This document shows positions 10,231-19,918 of a DNA stretch of 20,196 bases, piece by piece. Each line of letters starts with the position of its first letter. Position 1 is the stretch's first letter. A program made the translations under genes and the position numbers. The DNA is taken from the NCBI RefSeq assembly GCF_001186125.1, contig NW_014039849.1, forward strand, positions 1-20,196, read 5' to 3'. The notes below the pieces were generated by a model. That model was not told where the DNA came from, did not search any database, and saw only the letters and a list, made by a program, of their open reading frames with translations. Source of the stretch: Sphaeroforma arctica JP610 (taxonomy: Eukaryota; Opisthokonta; Ichthyosporea; Ichthyophonida).

Positions 10231-11749
10231 ATGTCGAAGTTCCAGTCAGATAAGAAGAAGGGGAATGGCGCCCCTGGCGCTGTGCAGAAGAAAGCGTACG
10301 GTGCTAAGAAACCTAGCACATACTTGCCAAGAGAAGAAAGACCTGTGCGTAAAAATAGCACACCCAATGAAACCCAGGAAAAAGCTGAGCTAAAGACTAA
10401 GAAAGAACTCAAGAAAGAAAGGCAGCTGGCCAGACCACACGGAGATATGATGTTCCAGGCGAGACAGTTGTGGGAGAAAGTTAGAGATACGAGCAATAAG
10501 GATAAGGAGGCACGCAGAGAGAATGTGGGAAAGTTAGTGAAGCTGTTAGAAGGAAAGATGGCGGATGTTATCTTCAGGCACGACGCAGCCAGGATTATCC
10601 AGGCGATGGTACAGTTCGGTACGGTAGAGCAACGAGCGGTTATATATGGGGAGTTGAAAGGCCATCTGTTGAATTTGATGAACAATACATATGCCAAGTT
10701 CCTGGTCAATAAAATGTTGGACTATGGTACCCCGGCTCAGAGAGAGGATATAATTAAGGCCATGTATGGCAATGTTAGAAAGTTAGTGAAGCATCCCGAT
10801 GGAAGTGATGTACTGGAGCACGCATTCTTGGAGAAAGCCAACGCCGCACAGGTATGTATTTTAAGATTGATGTCTGCGAATTTTATCTATATATGTATTA
10901 ATTGGTCATGTGGTCACTATGAATCCTTTTATTATTGATTGGCACATATATGCGTATATAAACATCGCCTTCTCGTATACACAATATATATATGTGTGCG
11001 TGTGTGTTTGTGCATGTGTGCGTTCATGTTTATGTTTATGTTCATGTTCATGTATTCTTATGTATAAATTTAAACACGTGTTTACATGCATATATATACA
11101 TATATATATCATATGAGGGTGCACTTTGAATGTTTGGAGAAACATCTTCACGATACTCGAAGTACCAATGGCTCTTCGATCAGTATTTGCATGAAGACAG
11201 TATTGTGATTTGTACTTCGTCGCGCCTTTATTGTATTGATTCAAATCAGACATACCTTAACCATCGGTATGGTGATACGAATCTTGGTCGTACAAATATT
11301 ATTCGTGCATCGTAATATATTATCTTAATATATATATATATATAAATATATGGATGTATTTGTCATTATATTCAAGATTGAAATATATTCGCATATTGTG
11401 TGTAATATACATACATCCCTCTGAGGATCAGATGTGAACACGCGCACTCGCATGTACAAGTATTTATGTCATATCTTATAGTTGTATTCGTGTCACGTAA
11501 GATTTCTACGCATTACTAGTCTGATAGGGATATTTGCAAATCCATTCAATAGTGGTACGATTATCCCTATATATTTTGACTCGTATGCAGTTGAAATGCA
11601 CAGCATATGCTCATGGACGTATATAGTCCTTTATGTATACTCGCGTGTATTATTTTCGACAGTATGTTTGTGCCGCACGCTTGAGGTATTGGGATGATTT
11701 TATGCACGAAAATACTATTCACTCTTTGTCGCTGATAAGCTTTGTTTCA

Positions 11750-11793
<44 letters not shown>

Positions 11794-14700
11794 ATGTTTA
11801 CGTTTATGTTCATATTTATGTTTGTATATATTTATACAAACATAAATTGTATATATATACAGATATATATATATCTGTATGTTGAAGCAATCGTTTGTGT
11901 GTTGCAATTTATTGTGTATTGACAAATTATAAGCTGCATATGCTCGTTTGCGTATGGTTTATATACTTTCAGGGTACACGGCTTAGCTATTGTTCCTCGT
12001 CTGTACTTACTTTATACTGCACATAAACAACTGTACGTAGCTGAGTTGCAGTCGCTAATATTTGTTACTATTCTACCCAATGTGCAGCGTTCGAGCTCCA
12101 TCAAAGTCTTCAAATCCTGCTTATTGTGTGTACCCTTGTACCGTGTGATACAAGTTTGTTCTATCCCCTTTCGCGCTGTTGCTACTTCCACCTCATAGAT
12201 GTATTTATGATATATGTATTATGATTATACCACGGTGTCACATTCCCAATGGCATGCACAGTTCTTTCTAGCAAGTTTACTATGTGCCTGGGCGTTCACG
12301 CATGTGTTTGCTGAAGATTCATCTCATATTTCACTACAGCGCAACGCATTGATTCAAGAGTTCTACTCGCCCGAGTACGCTCTGTTCAAAGACACGGAGA
12401 TCAAATCTCTCGCCGAACTCATCGCCAAGCACTCGGATAAGAAAGAACCCGTCACCAAGAGTATGCTGGACCTGATCTTGTCGTGCGTAAACAAAGGGGT
12501 GGTGCAACCCAACATTGTGCACCGAGCGATCAAGGAGTACTTTGAGGTGGTTGATGTTGCCGAGAAGCAGGTGCTGTCCACTGCACTGGCGGAACATATT
12601 GTGGCTATGCTGCACACGCGCGATGGGTCCCTGGTTGCTATGGAAACCATCTGGAATTGCGGCGCGAAAGATCGTAAGACTATCGTGAAGGCGTTCAAGA
12701 AACACGTGGTTCAGGTATGTTTATATTGTTGGGTTGATAATCGCTCCTGTGTATGCTTACTGAGAGGGCAGCTTTATAGGCTTTATATATATACAGTCTT
12801 TATGCTTTTGGTGTAATTCAGGTCTGAGGAATGTTACAGTTGTGATTGCTCGTCGCATATGTAGGTGTGAGACTATCTTGTTACTCACACGACAAGCCTG
12901 AAAGATGGTGATTGCCTACAATAGGCCCCGTTCCACTTCAAAAGTACCTGTCCTTTGTTTTGTATTTGCTAAGCAACATATGCCAGTGGCTGGGCCTCGA
13001 TGCTTATTTATCTGTCCACATTCATTCAGATTGACATAGGGCAATATGATAGACATAGGGCGATTTAAGAGCACAAGAGTAATTTGAATTGTCCGGTAAT
13101 TGTTTCAGTATGGTCATGTATAAATGCACATGATGAGCATGCCTATCCACATTACACCTTTAGTATTTTCTTGTGTGCTGATGTGGTGCGTGACATGCGT
13201 CATTTCAGGTCGCTATGGAAGAGTACGGCCACCTGGCACTGTTGGCTCTGTTCGACAGCATGGACGATACTGTGCTGATGAAGAAGTCCATCCTCAACGA
13301 AATAAATGACGAGCTCCTAACCGTATGCCAGAATAAATTCGGCCGATTGGTTATGATATACCTTTTACATCCAAGAAACAAGCGGTATCTCATGCCCGCT
13401 TTACAGACGCGCCTGGAACTTGGTATGTCCCTGCTGGCTCGTACATGAATAGGAGTCACGTGTTTGTTTGTTTTTGCATGCTAAATGGGCGAATGATTGT
13501 ATACTTTATTTGCAAAGTAGTTGATTCGCTCTCACGTTATGATGTTGAGCATGCTGTGCAAATATAAACAGATATATATATATATTATTAATATCATTAT
13601 GATTCTGGCATTCTGGCAAATATGTGTATTTGTACCTTGTAGGAAATATCAATGTGTACAGTAAGAAGGGTTGAACTGAACGCCAGAACGAGTAGCGTAA
13701 TGCGATATATGATTATTTCTCATAGTAGCTGTTATACCTTCTATCACGCTTACAGGAGATACCAATGTGTACAGTAAGAAGGATCGAGTACAACGTCAGA
13801 ATAAGTAGCGTAATACGATATATGTTTATTTCTCATAGTAGCTGTTATACCTTTTATCATGCTTACAGGAGATACCAATGTGTACAGTAAGAAGGATCGA
13901 GTACAACGTCAGAATAAGTAGCGTAATGCGATATACGTTTATTTCTCATAGTAGCTGTTATACCTTCGATCACACTTACAGGAGATATTAATGTGTACAG
14001 CAAGAAGGATCGAGTACAACGTCAGAACGAGTTGCGTTATGCGGTACACGATCCTCTTTTGAAGGCCATCGCTGGGCAGACGTTCGACTACTTAGAGACC
14101 GGAAAGATCTGCCAGGTGGTGGAGGAGGCACTCTCTGCTTCGGATGGTGTGTGTGTGTAGTATGTAGGGTGAGTGTATTGTTGTGTGTGTGTGTGTTGGA
14201 TGTAATATGTCGGCTGAGTGTATTGTTGTGTGTGTGTTTGATGGTATACACGAGTGCCCACTAATTGACATGGGACCTCCGTTACCGATATCCGGGGTCA
14301 GTTTCAGCGTAGCGGTTCTCTAGCGAATGTTGTCATTGGAAAGACTTTTTTGAGGCTGAACAATGTTGATATGATGTTCAATTGGTATGTGACTGTAGCA
14401 GTGCGCGGCATCCCGGATTGTCATCAGTACGGATTCTGTCAAGCATCGGTTCCAGGTTCTGTGTTAATAGCACTTGTATCGTCTTCTGTTTATGCACAAT
14501 CCTATTATGTAGTTTTCACGCGCAATACACCATTTTACCCTTGGCTCTGGGACTGGTATTGGGTTTACATTGTCATTGAGGGTAACACACGAATTGCATG
14601 TCGCTCACTTTCAACGTGTGTCTTCACTCTTTCCCATTGCTCAGTATCGAACGAGAATAGAGCGAATGCCATAAAGGCCATCCTGGCTGCCGTAGTCGAG

Positions 14701-16221
14701 GATCAGACGTTCTTTAATAACAACGAGAGCGGTTTTCTCTTCAAACGTCTTGTGCAAAATGGGACTATGATATCAGATGAAGGTACGTTTCAGTTTATAG
14801 TTACATTCTACTTCAGATGGTTGATCATGTAATCTGTTTGCTGTACTAAGATAGTCTAAATATACTATCAAAAACTTTTGGTGAAAACGTAGTGGTCGCC
14901 GGGGTTTATAGGCTTTGTGTCTGGTAGTGCATTGATTGGGGCGACTGCAAGTGTGGAAGCTAAATCAATTGAAGATTTAGAATTTTGGCTATTTCGTGTT
15001 AAGTCAGACTTGGTTTCACTGTGGCGAGTGCGTACTCGTTATAACTGATAGTGGCTGTTGTCACCTTAGGCGGTTCCAAGTCGATTTTTGTTTCTGCTAT
15101 CCCCTGCCTGCTTTTTTTTTTTGCTGATTTGGCTCTACACTCTACTAAAATTTTACTACCGAATTTGGTATAGGCCCGAAAATATGTTCGGGTTTTGGGA
15201 CCCAAACCCAATTTTCGTTTTTTTTCTTGGAAAAAATATATCTGGTTTGGTATGAACTGGCTTGGACAATGGTATAGAGTATAGGCGCCTGCCTGCCACC
15301 TACTTTTTTTTGGGGAAATGTTAGCAGAAACAAAAATCGATTTGGAACCGCCTTATACAGCATGCATTCATAATTTGTGATTGTGTAAGTCGCGAATTTA
15401 TGTATTCATGCATGTGGATTTGTATATAATGTTAGAAAAGTTGGAATGAAAATGTTGATCTCACATTCCTATACAATATATGTAGAGAATACTATATGTC
15501 ATGTATTATATATATATATATGTATATTGTTTGAATGTACGAATACATCCTATATATGCACAATGTGTGTGTTAGTATACATATATATATAAATAAGCAT
15601 GCATTATATATATATATATATTATAAACGTATATGTGTTTATATCTACATTTATGTCTGTATGTCTAAACATAGCGTTAAATCTATGTCTGCGATACTAC
15701 TATTGAATATACTCATTCGATTCTCGTCGTCTCTTTTTGTAGAATCTTTTGCGCAAGGAATCTGGGACTCCGTAAAGGAGAACATAGAGGCACACTCCAA
15801 AACCACACAGGGATGCTACAATCTCACGACGCTTTTGACCTGTAAATCACTCACCCTCGAGCAACGCAAGAGTATAGGCGAAGACATTCATAACAAGCTC
15901 GCATCCTTGGACGCTCTCTCTAAACCTGATGCCAAGAACGAACACGGTAAATTGACACCACAAGCGGTGCTTGCAAAGGCGCTAAAGGCCGTCCAAACTG
16001 AGCAGGAGGGAGACAATGACAGCGATGAGTCAGATGTAGTTGCAGTAGACTCGGCGAGTATGGCGCAGTTGAATACGGTCGAAGATGTAGAGGCTGAGTT
16101 GAAAGCCGGGGCTCAGAAAAAGAGGAAATTGGAAGAAGCTTTAGAGAAGCAAGAGGGTGAGAAGGCAGCAGGGTCGGCTAAAAACTCAAAGAAAAGCTCA
16201 AAGAAATCCAAGAAGAATTAA
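10231..16221 (+). CDS. PUM3: PUM3/Puf6-family PUF-like ribosome-biogenesis protein
   Basis: Six exons: 10231-10851, 12340-12714, 13209-13422, 13982-14146, 14645-14782 and 15743-16221. Phases agree and the product is 663 residues, close to human PUM3 and yeast Puf6 (about 650). The N-terminal 85 residues are Lys-rich. Then come atypical PUF repeats: FRHDAARIIQAMVQFG, YAKFLVNKMLDYG, HPDGSDVLEHAF, HTRDGSLVAMETIWN, KDRKTIVKAFKKHV, YGHLALLALFDSMDDT and NKFGRLVMIYLLHPR follow the order of human PUM3. A family-typical SKKD follows in exon 4 and the protein ends in a Lys/Ser tail, KKSSKKSKKN. Family role: nucleolar, large-ribosomal-subunit and pre-rRNA maturation through nucleic-acid binding. I chose MSKFQ at 10231 although an in-frame ATG lies at 10093, because the extra residues are not family-like and follow an AT-rich leader. 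Exon 4 has unusual splice-site surroundings (see findings). Confidence 0.95.
10852..12339 (+). other. Intron 1 of PUM3 (1.5 kb)
   Basis: Donor GTATGTATT and acceptor TTTCACTACAG, phase 0. It contains TG/TA-rich runs at about 10980-11110, (TA)n near 11328-11350, a long (TA)n/(TG)n run at about 11750-11800 and two perfect palindromes at 11814-11880. No coding signal was found. Confidence 0.85.
11814..11880. repeat. Two adjacent inverted repeats in PUM3 intron 1
   Basis: The first has perfect 15-base arms (ATTTATGTTTGTATA at 11814-11828 and its complement at 11833-11847) around a 4-base loop. The second is a perfect 24-base palindrome at 11857-11880 with arms starting ATACAGATAT. They lie just after the (TA)n/(TG)n run. 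In RNA the first would be a strong AU-rich hairpin; in DNA both could extrude as cruciforms. Confidence 0.8.
12715..13208 (+). other. Intron 2 of PUM3
   Basis: A 494-base intron, donor GTATGTTTA and acceptor GTCATTTCAG, phase 0. It contains a small inverted repeat (GTGTGAG at 12865 and CTCACAC at 12884) and a short duplication of GACATAGGGC near 13034-13060. Nothing else seen. Confidence 0.85.
13643..14045 (+). repeat. 113-bp tandem array duplicating the 3' splice site and start of PUM3 exon 4
   Basis: Exon-like starts fall at 13643, 13756, 13869 and 13982, an exact 113-base period. Each is preceded by AG: TTGTAG for copy 1 and CTTACAG for the others. Each begins GA(A/G)ATA followed by AATGTGTACAG. 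About 60 bases of each unit match the coding start of exon 4 and about 50 match intron. The first three copies each contain an in-frame stop if spliced from exon 3: TGA in copy 1 and TAG in copies 2 and 3. Only the fourth (13982) reads through. Copies 2 and 3 are nearly identical; the real exon differs at about 9 of 60 bases. Confidence 0.95.
14147..14242 (+). repeat. GT-microsatellite donor and duplicated GT-rich segment at the start of PUM3 intron 4
   Basis: Intron 4 (14147-14644) opens with (GT)6 at 14147-14158 directly after the exon. A TGAGTGTATTGTTGTGTG segment then occurs twice (from about 14170 and 14215) with extra GT runs. The acceptor at the other end is a good CCCATTGCTCAG. The reading frame requires exon 4 to end at 14146 (or 14152), because a TAG lies in frame at 14158-14160. 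Confidence 0.8.
14783..15742 (+). other. Intron 5 of PUM3 (960 bases)
   Basis: Donor GTACGTTTC and acceptor CTCTTTTTGTAG, phase 1. It carries the MITE at 15069-15352 and (TA)n runs near 15507-15522 and 15606-15621. No other signal was seen. Confidence 0.85.
15069..15352. mobile_element. MITE with 31-bp terminal inverted repeats and TTA target duplication (PIF/Harbinger-like)
   Basis: A 284-base non-coding element. The left end, 15069-15099, starts GGCGGTTCCAAGTCG. The right end, 15322-15352, is its reverse complement with one mismatch in 31 bases. Both ends are flanked by TTA (15066-15068 and 15353-15355). A 3-base TTA/TAA duplication is typical of PIF/Harbinger DNA transposons, and a GG(C/G)-type end agrees. 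Inside are CCTGCCTGC direct repeats near each end and small hairpins (CCCGAA...TTCGGG near 15176). There is no transposase, so it would have moved in trans. The near-perfect ends suggest a fairly recent insertion. A Tc1/mariner TA duplication is a less likely reading. Confidence 0.85.
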
Positions 16222-16247
16222 AATAGCGTGGTCAATTAAATCTGTAT

Positions 16248-16253
16248 AATAAA
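16248..16253 (+). terminator. AATAAA poly(A) signal of PUM3
   Basis: AATAAA 27 bases after the TAA stop at 16219-16221, giving a very short 3' UTR. A second plus-strand AATAAA lies at 16719-16724. Confidence 0.6.
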
Positions 16254-16790
16254 TTAGAATTAATCAAGTTCCACGCGTTTCTATCATTCGGTATGAAGTA
16301 GGTAATCCTCTACACTCATGTGCATGCATGTCGGTAAACTAACAAAACTGTCCAATTAGAAGCTGTTCGTGGCATGTTTTTCCAACTCTTTGATAGCGTC
16401 TTGAATCCGACTGTTTTAAAATCGAGGCCCTACCCCATCCCGACCATCGGAAGTTAACTACAAAACGCTCTTGACTACCAATAAGAATTCAGTGCTATGA
16501 ATTGTGCCATATACGGATTTTGTCTCGTCAACTGTCCACACCCCATAAATGTTTGTATATGGTTTACAACATAAAGCAGACTATTGAATGCAACCTGGTC
16601 GCAATCTTCTACAACTGGAAGACGGAAAAAAATGAACGGCCCAATAGAGAGATTCTCCTATACGCAATAGTTTGAATATCAAAATTGAAATTTAGGGTAT
16701 ATTCACTTGTTAAACTAAATAAAATTTGCCATGCCAAGGTTTATAATACATAGCCTCATTGTGAGTGTCATACATACTTCAATATTAAAT

Positions 16791-17129
16791 TTAAAATTGG
16801 AAATCAATACTGTGGTTGTATACGTCTGATGATTCACTGCCCTTCTCGCAATATGACTGTGTGCACTTCTTAAGATCACCACATTCTCCAGACCACTGAC
16901 AGCATTCCTTGTTCTTGTGGATGGGACCCTCAAGGGCATCGAGATTGCGTTCACGCTTCTCGGCACAGGTAATCTTGTACTCGTACTCAGGAGTCGAGTG
17001 GGCGGGCACTGGCGGCGACAGCGACAGTGGCCGTATATTTGTTACACTACTTATTTTTCGGTTTAGAACACGCTTTCGAAGTGTTCTTGCGTTTGAGAAT
17101 AATTTATACTCACTGGATTTAACATTCAC
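16791..17129 (-). CDS. Orphan Cys-rich reading frame, possible terminal exon or gene fragment
   Basis: A 112-codon open frame ending TAA at 16791. It has no in-frame ATG, so if coding it is a downstream exon; a candidate acceptor GGAATTCAG lies at about 17129-17137 but has a weak pyrimidine tract. The last 70 residues look protein-like: a Pro/Ser linker (PLSLSPPVPAHSTPEYEYK), then Cys spaced C-x21-CC-x5-C-x5-C-x4-C. Third-position GC is higher here than in the surrounding DNA. The Cys pattern is reminiscent of, but not alignable with, the secreted protein at the left of the window. I found no upstream exon with a signal peptide. It could be a decayed gene remnant or an undetected small secreted protein. 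Confidence 0.35.
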   Translation of the reverse strand: MNVKSSEYKLFSNARTLRKRVLNRKISSVTNIRPLSLSPPVPAHSTPEYEYKITCAEKRERNLDALEGPIHKNKECCQWSGECGDLKKCTQSYCEKGSESSDVYNHSIDFQF

Positions 17130-17973
17130 TGAATTCCGATACGTGTGACCGTCTAATAGTATACTAAATCAAGAATTGACTACGACGTAACGTGTGTGAG
17201 TGATAGTTAACTGATTTTTGTTTCTATAAAAGCAGGCTTCAAATCGAGAAATTGATGATTGTACGTCCAGCTAACATCAGAATATCCGTGAGAAGTAAGT
17301 ATGACCGATTTAGTGATAATGACTGCCAATGATGGCGCACCATACTTTTGAAACAAACGGAACCATTCCAACATACCAGCGTGTCAGAATGATACAGCCA
17401 GCAGTCTGGATTACGGGATTCATATATTAATTTTATACGCAAATTCAGGCGATTCCATGAATTCTACAGTTCATAATGGCTTTGCTTCCTTAGGACGTGC
17501 CACCGGCTGAGCGCTAGACACTTGCTGCACAGCAACTTAGAGTGGAGCTAAATCTCTCCGCTAAGCACTATGTATTTGGGTATGTATATAAGCGGTCCTC
17601 ACGTCGCCCGCGCCGGACGTCACCCAGACATCCTGGTTTATGCAGTATGTATACACAACTATAGCTTTCCCGAAAAGCGAAAGGTCACCAATCGAGACTC
17701 GCAGTGATGTACTGCAATCCCCACTGAAAATTTAGATGCTGTCGATTCACAGTCTGAGGCCTAAGCGATACTGGATACCAATTCGATTATCCACTTGCCT
17801 GTGTTTGACGCCATACTTACCTACTAAAGTACGGTGGAGGTCAGCCTCCAAAGGAGTGTTGAAGTAGACACAGCGTCACATGCGAGTTATGTGTGCCCGG
17901 GATGGATATGATCAGCACAAGCTTACTTCCGATGAGCTGAGCGTGTTGGGTAGTGTGTATCTAGATTCGAGCG

Positions 17974-19918
17974 CTATCGCTTCCTGTAAAGCACTTTTCC
18001 TTGGAATCGATGTTCAAGTTCACCGCGCTTCAACATGACCCATATAGCCTTACGCACAGCATATTCAGAAAAGTCCTGTAGAGGTTTAATAAACGATGTA
18101 ATGAATATGCAAGTACGAGAGCAACTTTGTACGTATATTGGATGTAAACGATCGAAAGTGATATCGTGCTCGTATAAAGCACAAAATATCAAGGTACTGC
18201 AGAGCAGAAATATACTCTAAATCTCATGAATAAATTGCGATTGATAGTGTAAGCAGCAGTCAATTTGGAAAAGGCAACGAATAGAAGTCTCAGATCATAT
18301 AATCCGACAAGCATACCTTCGAGGCGAAATCATCCAGGATCACCCGCTCGCGCACAGAGGCACCAATGGGGAATCGCTTCTGAATCCTTTTCTCGGCTCG
18401 AAGAACCTCTTCATTGTCATTTGCAACGCCCATCCCTTCCATACCTACACATGTAATGAACGGATCAATAATATACTAATATACGCATCATGACTATATA
18501 CATGTGTACAAATATTCATTGCCGAGGCATCAGTCTATAGCGGTCAATTAGATGGATTAATCTCACTATGTAGAGGGAATTGTGCAACCCCGTTCTACCT
18601 TACCATTATATGAAAATGGGCGCAATAGTGAGCAAACATCCAAACTCCACTAAATCTGACTACTGTGCTATCCAACCAGACTCTTGGGTGGCCACACGCA
18701 TTCTCGTGCAAAACCTCACATATGACATTACTATAGACCCCAATAACATGACCTCCCGACAATACAAACACCGTAGGAATACATCTGTGAATTCCATTAC
18801 ACAACTAGTACGTGTAAACGTACCAGTTACATCTCCGTTCTGTGCGGCTTGCAGTGTCGATACACGGAACAACCGCAACGCCTCCTCAACATTTGTATAT
18901 GACGCAAACGGGGCTAAGCGCATCTTGGCCAAAGATTCGGAAATACGGATGATGGCTTCCAATTGACTATAAAGAATGTACGAAATCGTGCATTTAGTCC
19001 TTGTGTGTGGGCGAAATAAACGGCTAAGTAGATGGTTCCGGATTGGGATGAGGGTATATACACTGGTATGTGGACGTCAATTAAAGTCCAATATCAAACG
19101 AACAAACTGAACCAAACTGCCATTTGTGTACGTACGTGATATAGCAAGTTGAGATTCGGCACAAACGTTTGTACGCGATTACATTCACGAAACTCACCGG
19201 ACAGTGATGGGTATGGTGCGACGGGTGCTCTTATTCTGTGAGCGGATGTTGACGAATTCGTTAATCAGTCTGGTTTTGGCTTCAGGATTTAACCGTGGCC
19301 CGCATTGCCTGTGGTGGGTATTGGTGTACAGGTAATTGTTAGCTGATAGAAATGACAATGTTATAACCATAAACTAGTATGCAACAAAGAGAGACATACA
19401 AATGCACTTGCCACCAGACTAATACAATGATTCACGATCGAAGTAGGACTACAGTACTGTATATTCGTAAGTTAGGGCTCCAACCATTGATTGGTGTACA
19501 ACATTATGCGATAGATACAGTGTAGATGTCAGGCTAAGAAAACAATTCATAATCAAAATGAGACGCCAAAGCTATACATTCGTACGTCTAGAGCCCGAAA
19601 AATTGACCGGTGTCAATCCTACACTGAAACAAAATACCAATACACTGCCCAGCCAGAACAGAGCTAGAAATTTAATTCAAGATCCAAGTAGATTTCTAAC
19701 ATTGCACATTTGTTTTTCTGCCCAAGAATGCCATACCTTCTGGCGTAGTTGACGTATTTTCTCAGCAGGTCTGCGTCGATAGGGCCTTGAGCAGCCTCAC
19801 TGGTGGTGGTGATATTCTGGTGGAACCGTGTGACGTGCCTAGCTATGCGGCTATCCTGTTCTTCTGAGGCGACGTCCTTGACGATGTAGATCATATCGAA
19901 ACGCGACAAGATGGTGGC
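17974..19918 (-). CDS. MCM5: MCM5, replicative helicase subunit (C-terminal part, continues beyond the window)
   Basis: Five exons, 19918-19737, 19308-19198, 18966-18824, 18444-18317 and 18075-17974, give the last 221 residues of a protein usually about 730 long. The upstream acceptor CTTACTGTTGTAG lies before 19918 and the preceding exon is outside the window. Visible landmarks: [15 protein letters not shown] with the SRFD arginine finger of MCM AAA+ ATPases, then [21 protein letters not shown], the sensor-2 region [20 protein letters not shown], and [10 protein letters not shown]-type helix wording ([18 protein letters not shown]). The C-terminal winged-helix segment runs from [15 protein letters not shown] to GKVLYRKR. 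The order and wording are specific to MCM5 among MCM2-7. Role: the Mcm2-7 ring that unwinds DNA at forks, with the Mcm2/Mcm5 interface as its gate. Introns of 231-428 bases are regular, with phases consistent throughout. Confidence 0.96.

Larger units (their letters stand above)
16222..17973. other. Convergent intergenic region between PUM3 and MCM5
   Basis: Both flanking genes end here. The region holds both 3' UTRs, the orphan Cys-rich frame at 16791-17129, a plus-strand TATAAAAG at 17225-17232 and a visibly GC-richer stretch at about 17480-17970. I see no tRNA, 5S rRNA or complete snRNA. No clear AATAAA for MCM5 was found below its stop. Confidence 0.5.

Noticed and set aside
16425-16460. 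CCCGACCATCGGAAGTTAA, faintly like the 5S rRNA core
   Set aside because: Only a short part matches; the conserved 5' end, box A and box C context of a 5S gene are absent.
17695-17765. Box C/D snoRNA-like spacing (GTGATGT ... CTGA ... TAGATGC ... CTGA)
   Set aside because: The C box is imperfect, the flanks do not form a terminal stem, and it is not in an intron of a known host gene.
17812-17821. ATACTTACCT on the plus strand, identical to the 5' end of U1 snRNA
   Set aside because: The following bases do not match U1 stem-loop I, and no Sm site (AATTTTTG) or U1-70K loop was seen. Read on the minus strand it is simply a perfect-looking 5' splice site with no coding exon in front of it.
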